Below, piece by piece: positions 10,293 to 18,103 of a stretch of 64,000 nt of DNA; the first letter of the stretch is position 1; every line of letters starts with the position of its first letter. Below the pieces are notes generated by a model. That model saw only the letters and a program-made list of their open reading frames with translations, did no database searches and was not told the origin of the DNA. Source of the stretch: Streptomyces sp. ML-6 (lineage in GTDB: Bacteria > Actinomycetota > Actinomycetes > Streptomycetales > Streptomycetaceae). Location of the stretch: assembly GCF_030116705.1 (NCBI RefSeq), contig NZ_JAOTIK010000001.1, positions 3,739,001-3,803,000 of the forward strand, read 5' to 3'. The translations under genes were made by a program, and so were the position numbers.

Positions 10293-11345
10293 TCAGAGCA
10301 TGCCGCCCATGGCCCCGCGCACCTCGTCCAGCGTCGCCCCGGCGATCTCGCGGGCGCGCTCGTTCCCGGCCCGGAGCACCGACCGCACGTACCCCATGTC
10401 GCGCGCGTACTCCGCCCGCCGGGCCCGGATCGGCGCCATCCTGGCGTTGACGGCCTCGGTCACCGTCCGCTTGAGGGCCGCGGCGCCGCCCCCGCCGATC
10501 TCCTCCGCCACCGCGTGCGGGTCGCGGTCCAGGCAGAGCGCCGCCAGCAGCACGAGCGACGACACCCCGGGCCGGTTCTCGGGGTCGTACGTGATGTGCC
10601 GCTCGGCATCCGTCTTCGCGCCCTTGACCAGCCGGGCCGTCTCGTCCGCGGTGGCGCCGAGCGCGATGGAGTTTCCCCGGCTCTTGCTCATCTTGGTGCC
10701 GTCGGTGCCGAGGAGCAGGGGCGCGGTGGAGAGCAGTGCGTCCGGTTCGGGGAACACCGCCCCGTACCGCTCGTTGAAGCGGCGGGCGACGGTCCGGGTC
10801 ACTTCGAGGTGCGGCAGCTGGTCCTGCCCGACCGGCACCAGGTTCCCCTTGCAGAACAGGATGTCGGCGGCCTGGTGCACGGGGTACGTGAACATCAGCC
10901 CGCTGACGGCCGACTGCCGGGAGTGCGCGATCTCGTCCTTGACGGTGGGATTGCGGTTCAGCTCCGCGACGGAGACCAGGCTCAGGAACGGCAGCATCAG
11001 CTGGTTGAGCGCGGGCACGGCGCTGTGGTTGAAGACCGTCGAGCGTTCCGGGTCGATCCCGGCGGCCAGGTAGTCCAGCAGCATCCCCTCCATGTACTCG
11101 CCGAGCCGGTCGGCGACGTCCCGGTCGGTGAGCACCTGGTAGTCGGCGATGATCACGAAGACGTCCACCCCGAGCTCCTGGAGCCGGACGCGGTTGTGGA
11201 GGGTGCCGAAGTAGTGCCCGAGGTGCAGCGGCCCGGTGGGCCGGTCCCCGGTCATCACCCGGAACTTCTCCGGGGCCTGCCGGATCCGCGCCTCCAGCCC
11301 GGCGACGCGCTGCTCGGTCGATGCGGTGGTGACGGTGCTGCTCAT
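10293..11345 (-). CDS. trpS: Tryptophanyl-tRNA synthetase
   Basis: A 350-residue class I synthetase that charges tRNA-Trp. The signature HLGH occurs in RPTGPLHLGHYFGT and the KMSKS loop in DGTKMSKSRGN, with normal spacing and full family length. ATG at 11345 is preceded by GAGGAGAG. Upstream on the same strand are a short peptide gene with tandem Trp codons, a pause hairpin and an intrinsic terminator, so expression probably rises when charged tRNA-Trp is scarce. Some Streptomyces carry two TrpRS genes, one linked to indolmycin or other TrpRS-inhibitor resistance. Which paralogue this is cannot be decided here. Confidence 0.95.
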   Translation of the reverse strand: MSSTVTTASTEQRVAGLEARIRQAPEKFRVMTGDRPTGPLHLGHYFGTLHNRVRLQELGVDVFVIIADYQVLTDRDVADRLGEYMEGMLLDYLAAGIDPERSTVFNHSAVPALNQLMLPFLSLVSVAELNRNPTVKDEIAHSRQSAVSGLMFTYPVHQAADILFCKGNLVPVGQDQLPHLEVTRTVARRFNERYGAVFPEPDALLSTAPLLLGTDGTKMSKSRGNSIALGATADETARLVKGAKTDAERHITYDPENRPGVSSLVLLAALCLDRDPHAVAEEIGGGGAAALKRTVTEAVNARMAPIRARRAEYARDMGYVRSVLRAGNERAREIAGATLDEVRGAMGGML

Positions 11346-11423
11346 GGGTTTCTCTCCTCGCGAGTGCTGGTTGCGTGGAGGACGGCCCGCCGTGATCACC
11401 GGCATCCGTACCCGTACGAGGGC

Positions 11424-11454
11424 AGAAAGAAGGGCCGTCCATATCGAACGGCCC
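11424..11454 (-). terminator. Attenuator terminator in trpS leader
   Basis: On the minus strand a stem GGGCCGT / ACGGCCC with a 9-base loop is followed directly by TTCTTTCT. It lies 79 bases before the trpS start and 32 bases after the leader peptide stop. An intrinsic terminator with a T tract before a synthetase gene fits transcription attenuation. Confidence 0.75.
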
Positions 11455-11474
11455 TGATTCCGTGCAGAGGGGGA

Positions 11475-11502
11475 GGTGGCCGCTCCTAGAAGGAGCGCCA
11501 CC
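11475..11502 (-). promoter_or_regulatory. Pause hairpin overlapping the Trp codons of the leader
   Basis: GGTGGC-GCTCC pairs with GGAGC-GCCACC in an 11-bp stem with one bulged base, and the two TGG codons of the leader peptide sit in its 5' arm. A ribosome stalled at those codons would melt this stem and free its 3' arm for alternative pairing. The antiterminator pairing itself is inferred. Confidence 0.65.
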
Positions 11503-11527
11503 AGTTTCGGCACGGTACGGAGGTCAT
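11486..11527 (-). CDS. Trp leader peptide MTSVPCRNWWRSF
   Basis: A 13-codon open frame ATG...TAG with two adjacent Trp codons, upstream of trpS on the same strand. Its ATG overlaps the stop of the preceding ATPase gene (ATGA). A TAGGCT -10 box ends 6 bases before the ATG, so the transcript may begin at the A of the ATG and be leaderless. No Shine-Dalgarno is visible, which agrees with that. Tandem Trp codons in so short a peptide, together with a hairpin and terminator, are the classical signs of ribosome-mediated attenuation. Confidence 0.75.
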   Translation of the reverse strand: MTSVPCRNWWRSF

Positions 11528-11937
11528 GGGGCGAGCCTAACCGAACCGAACTCTGCCCACACGACCTTTCCGGGCCCGCGCCGTGCCCCGTACCCCCACC
11601 GGTCCGCCAGCGCATCCACCAGTACCAGCCCCCGCCCGCCACACGCTCCGGGCTCCGGCTCGCGCACCTTGGGCGGCGCGTCCGAGGCATCGTGCGCCTC
11701 GATCCGCACCCCGTCGCCCAGCGGCCGGAACCGGGTCTCGATCTCCCGCCCCGGCGCGACCCGGGCGTGCTGCCCGGCGTTGGTCAGCAACTCGGAGAGC
11801 ACGAGCACCGCGGACCCCTCCCACTCCGAGAGCCCCCAGCCCGCGAGCGCGGTACGCAATTCCGCCCGGGCCAGTGACACACAACGCGGATGCCGGCTCC
11901 AACGCAGTACGACGGTACGGTCCGCCGTCCCGCTCAT
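11524..11937 (-). CDS. RsbW-like ATP-binding (HATPase_c) protein
   Basis: A 137-residue GHKL-fold ATPase like the many Streptomyces anti-sigma-factor-type kinases. The N box is ELLTNAGQHA and the G box is GGRGLVLVDALADRWG; both are well kept, so ATP binding is expected. A GTG at 11961 in the same frame is an alternative start with no better ribosome site. The gene is divergent from the XRE/DUF397 pair, the usual neighbourhood of this family. Its stop overlaps the trpS leader ATG. Partner sigma or anti-anti-sigma factors are not encoded nearby. Confidence 0.8.
   Translation of the reverse strand: MSGTADRTVVLRWSRHPRCVSLARAELRTALAGWGLSEWEGSAVLVLSELLTNAGQHARVAPGREIETRFRPLGDGVRIEAHDASDAPPKVREPEPGACGGRGLVLVDALADRWGYGARRGPGKVVWAEFGSVRLAP
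11534..11539 (-). promoter_or_regulatory. -10 box of trpS leader transcript
   Basis: TAGGCT on the minus strand, 6 bases before the leader ATG. No convincing -35 is seen at 17-18 bases. The box lies inside the 3' end of the upstream ATPase coding region. Confidence 0.5.
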
Positions 11938-12460
11938 CGCCCCACCGCCCCACCGCCCCACCGAGAACCGGGATCGGCCCCGCCTCGTTCCCTCGCCGAG
12001 CCAGCCACCACACCCGCCGCCACTCCCGGCGGAACCCGTTCTCGACGCGCGCCGATCGAGCGATCTCGGCTTGAACCGCCTTCAGTTGGATCCGTTGAGG
12101 GGCGGGGAAGCAGGGCCGTTCAAACTCACCGCACTGCCACTCCCCGCCCGGCCGTCGGGTTGAGGAACACCGGAGTGATCCGAGGAATCGGACGATAAAA
12201 TCCACCACGCCGACGCTCCTTTGCAAGCGTTGGCCACGCCCCCGGACCGGTGCCACGGTCGCGGGGGTCCTTGCTGCCACACAGCGATCCACACAGTGCA
12301 CACTGTCGTGTGCGCTGCGTGACGCAACCACGCTAGGCGTGTTCGAATCACTACCGCAAGCGCCACGCTCGCAAATTTGCGACTTTCGAGTGTGCCGGGT
12401 GGACGTGACTCTGCTTCCACTCAAATCGGCACACCATGACGGACGTTGAAGGGAGTCGGG
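11938..12460. other. Divergent intergenic region between the ATPase and XRE genes
   Basis: About 520 bases without a convincing gene. It holds a 14-bp perfect palindrome (12369-12382) and, further upstream, an inverted repeat ACAGTG-CACA-CACTGT at 12293-12308. Base composition around 12350-12440 is less GC-rich than the surroundings, as expected for promoters. Confidence 0.5.
12369..12382. promoter_or_regulatory. Palindrome TCGCAAATTTGCGA, candidate XRE operator
   Basis: A perfect 14-bp palindrome with an AT core, about 79 bases before the XRE gene start. XRE-family dimers commonly bind such sites in their own promoters. The link to this particular regulator is inferred from position. Confidence 0.45.
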
Positions 12461-13339
12461 ATGCCCGCAGGTGGGAGGCCCACCGTTCGAAGTCGACGAC
12501 TTGGAACGGCACTGAAACGCCACCGCGAAGCGGCAGGGCTCGACCAGGCCGCCGCGGCCGAGGCAATCATGAAGTCGGTCAGCAAGGTGAGTCGCATGGA
12601 GAGCGGCCTGGTGTCGGCTTCGGCCTTGGAGGTCCGTACGCTTCTCGACCGTTTCGACGTCCGGGACCCCGGGGAGCGGGAACGGCTGGAACGCTGGGCC
12701 CGCGCGAGCAATGAACGCGGGTGGTGGCTCGACTACCAAGAGACCGTACGGCCCGACTACGCGGACCACATCACGCTCGAAAACGACTCCACCAACATCC
12801 GGTCGTGGGAGCCTGCTCTCATCCCCGGGCTCTTGCAGACGGCGGAGTACGCGCGTTCCGTGATCACCTCCGGGCCGACGTTCATCTCACCCGACCGAGT
12901 CGATCAATTGGTCAAGGTGCGGCAGGAGCGGCAAAAGAGAATCGAAGCGGGCGGAACGCACTTCACAGCCATTATCTGGGAGCCCGCCATCACCGCCCTC
13001 GCTGACAACCCCGCCATCGGCACCGGTCAGTGGCTGAGACTTCTCGAAATCGGACAGCGGCAGAACGTCACCGTCCAGATGCTCCCGGCTGCCGCCAGCA
13101 AGGTCGCCGGGATGTCCGGCCCCTTCGTGGCCTTTTCATTCGGGGTGGAGCCGAATGTGGAGGCGATTGCCGTGCGAAACGTGGCCAACACATCCGTGGT
13201 CGAGGCGCCGGAAGACTTGGCCCTCTACGCCAACGTCTTCGACCAACTACGCTCAGCAGCCATGTCCCCGCAGGAGAGCGCCGGGCGCATTCGGCAGTTC
13301 CTCCGCAACGCAGAGCAGCCTACGGAAGAGGCATCATGA
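12461..13339 (+). CDS. XRE-family regulator with DUF5753 (Scr1-type antitoxin-like)
   Basis: A 292-residue protein with an N-terminal helix-turn-helix (residues ~12-65, LGTALKRHREAAGLDQAAAA) and the C-terminal DUF5753 domain with its hallmark WEPALIPGLLQTAEYAR. ATG at 12461 has AAGGGAG upstream; a TTG five codons earlier is less likely. It overlaps the next gene by ATGA, so the two are translationally coupled. XRE plus DUF397 pairs are abundant in Streptomyces; some (the whiJ-like loci) affect development, and others are described as toxin-antitoxin-like. The function of this copy is not known. Confidence 0.9.
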   Translation: MPAGGRPTVRSRRLGTALKRHREAAGLDQAAAAEAIMKSVSKVSRMESGLVSASALEVRTLLDRFDVRDPGERERLERWARASNERGWWLDYQETVRPDYADHITLENDSTNIRSWEPALIPGLLQTAEYARSVITSGPTFISPDRVDQLVKVRQERQKRIEAGGTHFTAIIWEPAITALADNPAIGTGQWLRLLEIGQRQNVTVQMLPAAASKVAGMSGPFVAFSFGVEPNVEAIAVRNVANTSVVEAPEDLALYANVFDQLRSAAMSPQESAGRIRQFLRNAEQPTEEAS

Positions 13340-13542
13340 CCCCCGAGATCACCTCTACGTTCAGCAAATCGTCCTACTCGGATCAGCAGGGCGATTGCCT
13401 GGAGATAGCCGAAACCGCCCACGGTGGCCGCGCCATCCGGGACAGCAAGGGACTCGCCGGACCTCTCCTGCACCTCGGTTCCGGCCCCTGGTCTGCATTT
13501 CTTGACGCGGTGAAGACAGACGCATTCTCCGCTGACGCCTGA
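13336..13542 (+). CDS. DUF397 small protein
   Basis: A 68-residue protein with the DUF397 pattern: FSKSSYSDQQGDCLEIA, then VRDSK-like IRDSKG, and a hydrophobic C-terminus WSAFLDAVK. It is coupled to the upstream XRE gene by ATGA. In whiJ-type loci the DUF397 protein relieves or modulates the XRE partner. Direct binding is expected from family knowledge but cannot be seen here. Confidence 0.88.
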   Translation: MTPEITSTFSKSSYSDQQGDCLEIAETAHGGRAIRDSKGLAGPLLHLGSGPWSAFLDAVKTDAFSADA

Positions 13543-13882
13543 TCGATCCCGGTCCGCACGGCGGACGGGGGCCAGGCCGTACGGCAAGGTCGAGAAGATC
13601 ACCGGCAACAGCTGACAGAGGCGATACGTCCTCCGACCACGCGTCGCCGGACTCCGACCGGGCCTGCAACGGCTACGCGTCCGGGTCCCGGGCCAGGAGC
13701 TGGTCGAAGACGCATCGATCACCGTCGAGCTTCGGGGAGGAGACGATCAGCGTCGTCCTGCCGAGAGGTTCTTCATTCATCAACTGGTGTGAGCAGAAAC
13801 GACGTCAGGACGCGGGCTTGGACCCGTCCACGGGCGAACCCTGGGACCATGCCTCTGGGACCGTGGTCTGCGGCCCGCGAGA
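13543..13882. other. Intergenic region, nothing recognised
   Basis: About 340 bases between the DUF397 stop and the convergent Fic stop. No conserved frame, clear hairpin or repeat was recognised. Short frames on both strands look like GC-bias artefacts. Confidence 0.4.
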
Positions 13883-15022
13883 TCATGTGGCGTACGGGTT
13901 GCTGATGGTGTGATGCCGACGTGCCGTGGCCAGCACCCGCTCCGGGAACCGTGGTCCCGCGATGTAGTGGCGGCCCTTCGTCCGGCCCACGGCCGTCAGC
14001 AACTGTGCCTTGGTGAGTGCCTGCAGATCCCGCGTGGCCTGCTGCGTGTTGAGCGCTTCGGCCTTCTCGTACCGGCTGCGCCGCACCCGGCCGGCCATGG
14101 CCACCTCGTGCAGCGCGGTGACCTGCCGCTCCGTGACGCCGTGTGTACCCGTCTCCTCCATCAGCTGCACCCAGCAGTCGTTGGAACGGTCGACACGGCG
14201 TTGCACCCGTTGGGTCTGCTGGTGGTGGGCGAGCAGGTTGAACTTGATCCAGGGCAGGGTGTCGCGCTCCGGTGACCAGACCGGCCCGCCGACCTCTCGC
14301 AGCACCTTGTAGTACTCCCAGGTGTTGCCCGGCATGCCCAGCCACTCCTCGATCGAGGAGAATTCGGGGGCGAGAACACCGCCGCGCGCGATGAGGAGGG
14401 TCTGCAGCGAACGGGACATGCGGCCGTTGCCGTCGGACCAGGGATGGATCTTCACCAGGTTCAGATGCGCCATGGCGGCCCGGAGCAGCACATGACTGCC
14501 CAGGTCGCCTTCGTTGAGCCAGTCCACCAGCTCGCTCATGAGCCCGGGAACCTGCTCCTGATCGGGGCCTTCGTAATCGGTGGCGAGCTCGTCGCCCGGT
14601 GCGGTGATCCGGATCGAGGTCCTGCGCCACTGCCCGGCGAGCTTGCGGGGGTGATGATGCCCCTGGAGCATCCAGTGCAGGCTGTTGAGGAGTTCCTTGC
14701 TGTAGCGGAAATCGATCACATCGTGCAGTGACTGGATATACGTCATGGCCTGCTGGTAGGCCAGTGTCTCCGCCTTGTTCTCGTCACTGGCCTCGACCTC
14801 GCGCTCGCCGTCCATCAAGTCGGCGACGTCCACGGCATCGACCCCGTAGCCCTCGATCGTGTTCGACGCCGCGATGGCACTGGCCGTCAGAGCCTTGCGC
14901 AGGTCAAGGGTCCACTTCATCGGAACCTGCTGCACCGCGTGCCGCAGTTGTTCGCGCAGACCGTCGATCTGCTCCAGGACCTGAAGGTCGGCCGAATCCA
15001 GGCGTGGCATCCCATACAACAT
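13883..15022 (-). CDS. Fic-domain AMP transferase, class II with N-terminal inhibitory helix
   Basis: A 379-residue protein. The catalytic motif HPWSDGNGRMSR begins at His193. The inhibitory motif SNTIEG (S53-x3-E57-G58) matches the (S/T)xxxE(G/N) rule of class II Fic proteins, in which a Glu blocks ATP until relieved. A Fic N-terminal domain comes first and a winged-helix-like C-terminus follows after ~310. Such proteins transfer AMP to Tyr, Ser or Thr of target proteins. The start is ATG 15022, or ATG 15010; both lack a good ribosome site. A palindrome sits directly upstream and a TATCAT box ends 6 bases before 15022, so a leaderless, autoregulated transcript is plausible. The target is unknown. 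Confidence 0.9.
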   Translation of the reverse strand: MLYGMPRLDSADLQVLEQIDGLREQLRHAVQQVPMKWTLDLRKALTASAIAASNTIEGYGVDAVDVADLMDGEREVEASDENKAETLAYQQAMTYIQSLHDVIDFRYSKELLNSLHWMLQGHHHPRKLAGQWRRTSIRITAPGDELATDYEGPDQEQVPGLMSELVDWLNEGDLGSHVLLRAAMAHLNLVKIHPWSDGNGRMSRSLQTLLIARGGVLAPEFSSIEEWLGMPGNTWEYYKVLREVGGPVWSPERDTLPWIKFNLLAHHQQTQRVQRRVDRSNDCWVQLMEETGTHGVTERQVTALHEVAMAGRVRRSRYEKAEALNTQQATRDLQALTKAQLLTAVGRTKGRHYIAGPRFPERVLATARRHHTISNPYAT

Positions 15023-15025
15023 GAT

Positions 15026-15052
15026 GGAATGATACCCAGAAACTATCATTCC
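15026..15052 (-). promoter_or_regulatory. Inverted-repeat operator and promoter of the Fic gene
   Basis: A perfect 9-bp inverted repeat, GGAATGATA and TATCATTCC, separated by 9 bases. It contains a TATCAT -10 box (15029-15034, minus), with CGGACA 18 bases upstream as a weak -35. A repressor bound here would cover the promoter. Confidence 0.6.
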
Positions 15053-15268
15053 TGTCCGATGCGCCTCTCCAGAAGCGTTCGGCGGTGGCGAGTTCCCGGA
15101 CGGCCGGGCAAGCAGGCACAGGGTCGTCCCGCAGGTGTCGCAGCCCGAACCGACGCAGTGGACCCCGCCCCCGTCGATCCGCAGGAACATGCCCCAGCGG
15201 GGCCAGGGGAGCCGAATACAGGCGGGTCGTCGTCGATCCGGCCGCGGACCCGCCCCGTTCCGCCCGGC

Positions 15269-15409
15269 TCACTTCTTGGCGTGCTCTCCGACGTAGAACA
15301 GGATCCAGACGAAGCCCGCGAAGAGGTGCGTGGCGAAGACGTACACGAAGACGCGCAGCGCGACGCCGCGCTCCTTCCAGCGCTCACTCCCGCCGCTGCT
15401 CTCGCCCAC
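15269..15409 (-). CDS. Small single-TM protein (DUF6126-like)
   Basis: A 46-residue protein ending in one hydrophobic helix (RVFVYVFATHLFAGFVWILF) and a short basic tail HAKK. A GTG at 15409 has GGAGG upstream and gives a short polar N-terminus. The same frame is open further upstream, but that extension looks non-coding. The sequence resembles small Streptomyces membrane proteins placed in DUF6126. It is divergent from the LLM monooxygenase gene. No function is known. Confidence 0.6.
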   Translation of the reverse strand: MGESSGGSERWKERGVALRVFVYVFATHLFAGFVWILFYVGEHAKK

Positions 15410-15545
15410 AGTTCCGCCGCCTCCGTCCGGGTCCGGGTCCTGTCTCCTCGGCCCGCGCGCACCGACCAGGGTACGCGCGGGCGGAACCCCTCCGCGGACC
15501 GTGGAATAGGTCAGGGGGGCGCTCCGTTGTAGGATGCGTCCACAT

Positions 15546-15569
15546 AGTTCAACGTTCAACCAAACTAGG
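15546..15569 (+). promoter_or_regulatory. Motif with GTTCAAC direct repeats upstream of LLM gene
   Basis: GTTCAAC occurs twice in tandem (15547-15560), followed by CAAACTAGG. The 24-base segment matches 18 of 24 positions upstream of the pirin gene (59314 to 59291, minus). It ends 16 bases before the ATG. It is a candidate operator for a shared redox or quinone-responsive repressor. Confidence 0.5.
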
Positions 15570-15585
15570 TTTCTGGAGGCGGGCC

Positions 15586-16677
15586 ATGGAGTTCGGCATC
15601 TTCACCGTCGGAGACGTCACCACCGACCCGACGACCGGCAGGACCCCGACCGAGAACGAGCGGATCAAGGCCACGCTCGCCATCGCGCAGAAGGCCGAGG
15701 AGGTCGGCCTGGACGTCTTCGCGACCGGTGAGCACCACAACCCGCCGTTCGTCCCGTCCTCCCCGACCACCACGCTCGGCTACATCGCCGCCCGCACCGA
15801 GAAGCTGACCCTCTCCACGTCCACCACGCTGATCACCACCAACGACCCGGTGAAGATCGCCGAGGACTACGCGACGCTCCAGCACCTCGCGGACGGCCGC
15901 GTCGACCTGATGATGGGCCGCGGCAACACCGGACCGGTCTACCCCTGGTTCGGCAAGGACATCCGCCAGGGCATCCCGCTCGCCATCGAGAACTACGCCC
16001 TGCTGCACAAGCTGTGGCGCGAGGACGTCGTCGACTGGGAGGGCAAGTTCCGCACGCCGCTGCAGTCCTTCACCGCGACCCCGCGCCCGCTGGACGGCGT
16101 CCCGCCGTTCGTCTGGCACGGCTCGATCCGCTCGCCGGAGATCGCCGAGCAGGCCGCGTACTACGGCGACGGCTTCTTCCACAACAACATCTTCTGGCCC
16201 ATCGAGCACACGAAGAAGATGGTGAACCTGTACCGGCAGCGCTACGCCCACTACGGGCACGGCACCGCCGAGCAGGCCATCGTCGGCCTCGGCGGCCAGG
16301 TGTTCATGCGGAAGAACTCGCAGGACGCGGTACGGGAGTTCCGCCCGTACTTCGACAACGCGCCGGTCTACGGGCACGGCCCCTCCCTGGAGGACTTCTC
16401 CCGGCAGACGCCGCTGACCGTCGGCTCCCCGCAGGAGGTCATCGAGCGGACCCTGTCCTTCCGGGACGCCGTCGGCGACTACCAGCGCCAGCTGTTCCTG
16501 ATGGACCACGCGGGACTGCCGCTGAAGACGGTCCTGGAGCAGCTCGACATCCTGGGCGAGGAGGTCGTCCCGGTGCTGCGCAAGGAGTTCGCCGCCCTGC
16601 GGCCGGCCGGAGTCCCGGACGCCGCCCCCGTACACCCGGCGGTCGCCGCCGCCCGCACCGCCACGAAGGAGGTCTGA
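15586..16677 (+). CDS. LLM-class flavin-dependent monooxygenase
   Basis: A 363-residue luciferase-like (bacterial luciferase / F420 or FMN TIM-barrel) oxidoreductase. The start MEFGIFTVGD, the VFATGEHHNPPF segment and the RVDLMMGRGNTG loop are typical. GGAGG lies upstream of the ATG at 15586. The next gene encodes an FMN reductase starting 5 bases after this stop, so the enzyme most likely uses reduced FMN supplied by that partner. The substrate cannot be told from the sequence. A repeated-motif site upstream is shared with the pirin gene. Confidence 0.9.
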   Translation: MEFGIFTVGDVTTDPTTGRTPTENERIKATLAIAQKAEEVGLDVFATGEHHNPPFVPSSPTTTLGYIAARTEKLTLSTSTTLITTNDPVKIAEDYATLQHLADGRVDLMMGRGNTGPVYPWFGKDIRQGIPLAIENYALLHKLWREDVVDWEGKFRTPLQSFTATPRPLDGVPPFVWHGSIRSPEIAEQAAYYGDGFFHNNIFWPIEHTKKMVNLYRQRYAHYGHGTAEQAIVGLGGQVFMRKNSQDAVREFRPYFDNAPVYGHGPSLEDFSRQTPLTVGSPQEVIERTLSFRDAVGDYQRQLFLMDHAGLPLKTVLEQLDILGEEVVPVLRKEFAALRPAGVPDAAPVHPAVAAARTATKEV

Positions 16678-16682
16678 CCACC

Positions 16683-17354
16683 GTGTCCACCGAGCCCACC
16701 GCGTTCGTCACCGAGCCGCTGCGGATCGTCGCCGTGTCGGCGGGCCTGAGCAGCCCCTCCTCCACCCGGCTGCTGGCCGAGCGGCTGGCCGGCGCCGCCC
16801 GCGAGCGGCTGCTGACCGAGCAGGACCGCGCCGTCGAGATCCGCGTGATCGAGCTGCGCGACCTGGCCGTCGACATCGCCAACCACCTGGTGACCGGCTT
16901 CCCGCCGGCCGCCCTGGACGAGGCGGTCAAGGAGGTGACGCAGGCGGACGGCCTGATCGCCGTCTCGCCCGTCTTCACCGCCTCGTACAGCGGACTGTTC
17001 AAGTCGTTCTTCGACCTGATCGACCACACGGCGCTGACCGGCAAGCCCGTCGTCGTCGCGGCGACCGGCGGCACCGCCCGCCACTCGCTGGTCCTGGAAC
17101 ACGCGATGCGCCCGCTCTTCGCCTACCTGCGGGCCACCGTCGCCCCGACGTCCGTGTACGCGGCGTCGGAGGACTGGGGCTCGTCCGGCGACGAGTACAC
17201 CGACGGCCTGCCGTCCCGCATCCGGCGGGCGGGCGGCGAGCTCGCGGCCATGATCACGGGCGGCCGGGCCCGCTCCGGGGCGTCGCGGACGCCCGGGCTC
17301 GACGACGAGGTCGTGCCCTTCGAGCAGCAGCTCGCCGACCTCCGCCTGGACTGA
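16683..17354 (+). CDS. NAD(P)H-dependent FMN reductase (CE1759-like), partner of LLM enzyme
   Basis: A 223-residue flavodoxin-like reductase. The beta-1 loop RIVAVSAGLSSPSSTRLLAE binds FMN phosphate, and SPVFTASYSGLFKSFFD is the conserved mid segment of the NADPH-dependent FMN reductase family. GTG at 16683 follows GGAGG located within the end of the upstream gene. Immediate linkage to an LLM monooxygenase indicates a two-component system in which this protein delivers reduced flavin. A 10-bp hairpin follows about 46 bases after the stop. Confidence 0.9.
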   Translation: MSTEPTAFVTEPLRIVAVSAGLSSPSSTRLLAERLAGAARERLLTEQDRAVEIRVIELRDLAVDIANHLVTGFPPAALDEAVKEVTQADGLIAVSPVFTASYSGLFKSFFDLIDHTALTGKPVVVAATGGTARHSLVLEHAMRPLFAYLRATVAPTSVYAASEDWGSSGDEYTDGLPSRIRRAGGELAAMITGGRARSGASRTPGLDDEVVPFEQQLADLRLD

Positions 17355-17400
17355 CCGCGTCCCTCGCGGCCGGGCAGTGCCGGGCCCGTGCCTCGTGCTG

Positions 17401-17425
17401 TCCGGCCGGGCCCCTCCCGGCCGGA
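17401..17425 (+). terminator. Hairpin after LLM/FMN reductase operon
   Basis: TCCGGCCGGG pairs with CCCGGCCGGA around a CCCCT loop, a perfect 10-bp stem. No T tract follows. Confidence 0.5.
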
Positions 17426-17570
17426 CCGGTGACCCGACCGGACCGGCCGCAGGACCCCGCCCCCGGCAGCCCCGCCCGGTTTGATTAGAGTTGGGGCGAA
17501 AGATGCGTCGTGCGACTTTCTTTCCGTACGACGCCTCTGCGCACTGAGCCGAACCGAGCTGGAGGCAGTG

Positions 17571-17996
17571 ATGGGCAGGATCGTGGTGGGCGTTGACGGC
17601 TCCGAGTCGTCGATCAAGGCACTGCACTGGGCCGTGCGCCAGGCGGAGCTGACCGGTGACACGGTGGAGGCCGTCAACAGCTGGGAGTACCCCGCGACGA
17701 GCTGGGCGTCGATGATGCCGGGCATGCCGGAGGACTTCGACCCGCAGGCCCTGGCGACCGTGTCCCTCAACGAGGCGCTGGAGGAGGCCCTGGGGGCCGA
17801 GGGCGCGGCGGCGATCAGCAAGATCATCGTGATCGGCAACCCGGCCCAGGCCCTGCTGGACCGGTCAAAGGGCGCGAACCTGCTGGTCGTCGGCGCGCGC
17901 GGCTACAGCGGCTTCAAGGCGACCCTGCTCGGCTCGGTCAGCCTGCACGTCACCCAGCACGCGACCTGCCCGGTGACAGTCGTGCGCGACGCGTGA
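17571..17996 (+). CDS. Universal stress protein (UspA family)
   Basis: A 141-residue single-domain Usp. It starts with RIVVGVDGSESS and ends with the ATP-binding signature G-A-R-G-(9 residues)-G-S followed by HATCPVTVVR, so it belongs to the ATP-binding UspFG/MJ0577 branch. GGAGG sits 5 bases before the ATG at 17571; the GTG at 17568 is also in frame. The role in stress or dormancy is general to the family. It is monocistronic and closed by a strong bidirectional hairpin. Confidence 0.92.
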   Translation: MGRIVVGVDGSESSIKALHWAVRQAELTGDTVEAVNSWEYPATSWASMMPGMPEDFDPQALATVSLNEALEEALGAEGAAAISKIIVIGNPAQALLDRSKGANLLVVGARGYSGFKATLLGSVSLHVTQHATCPVTVVRDA

Positions 17997-18036
17997 CGCA
18001 ACGCGGGATGCGACGCGTGACGTGACGTGACGCGGG

Positions 18037-18081
18037 AAGGGGGCTGCCCGGCCGACTCCGTCGGTGCAGGGCAGCCCCCTT
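18037..18081. terminator. Strong bidirectional hairpin terminator
   Basis: A perfect 13-bp stem AAGGGGGCTGCCC (18037-18049) with GGGCAGCCCCCTT (18069-18081) between convergent genes. The A/T ends give short U tracts in both directions. Confidence 0.75.
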
Positions 18082-18103
18082 CTCCGTACCCGCCGGTGCG
18101 CGC

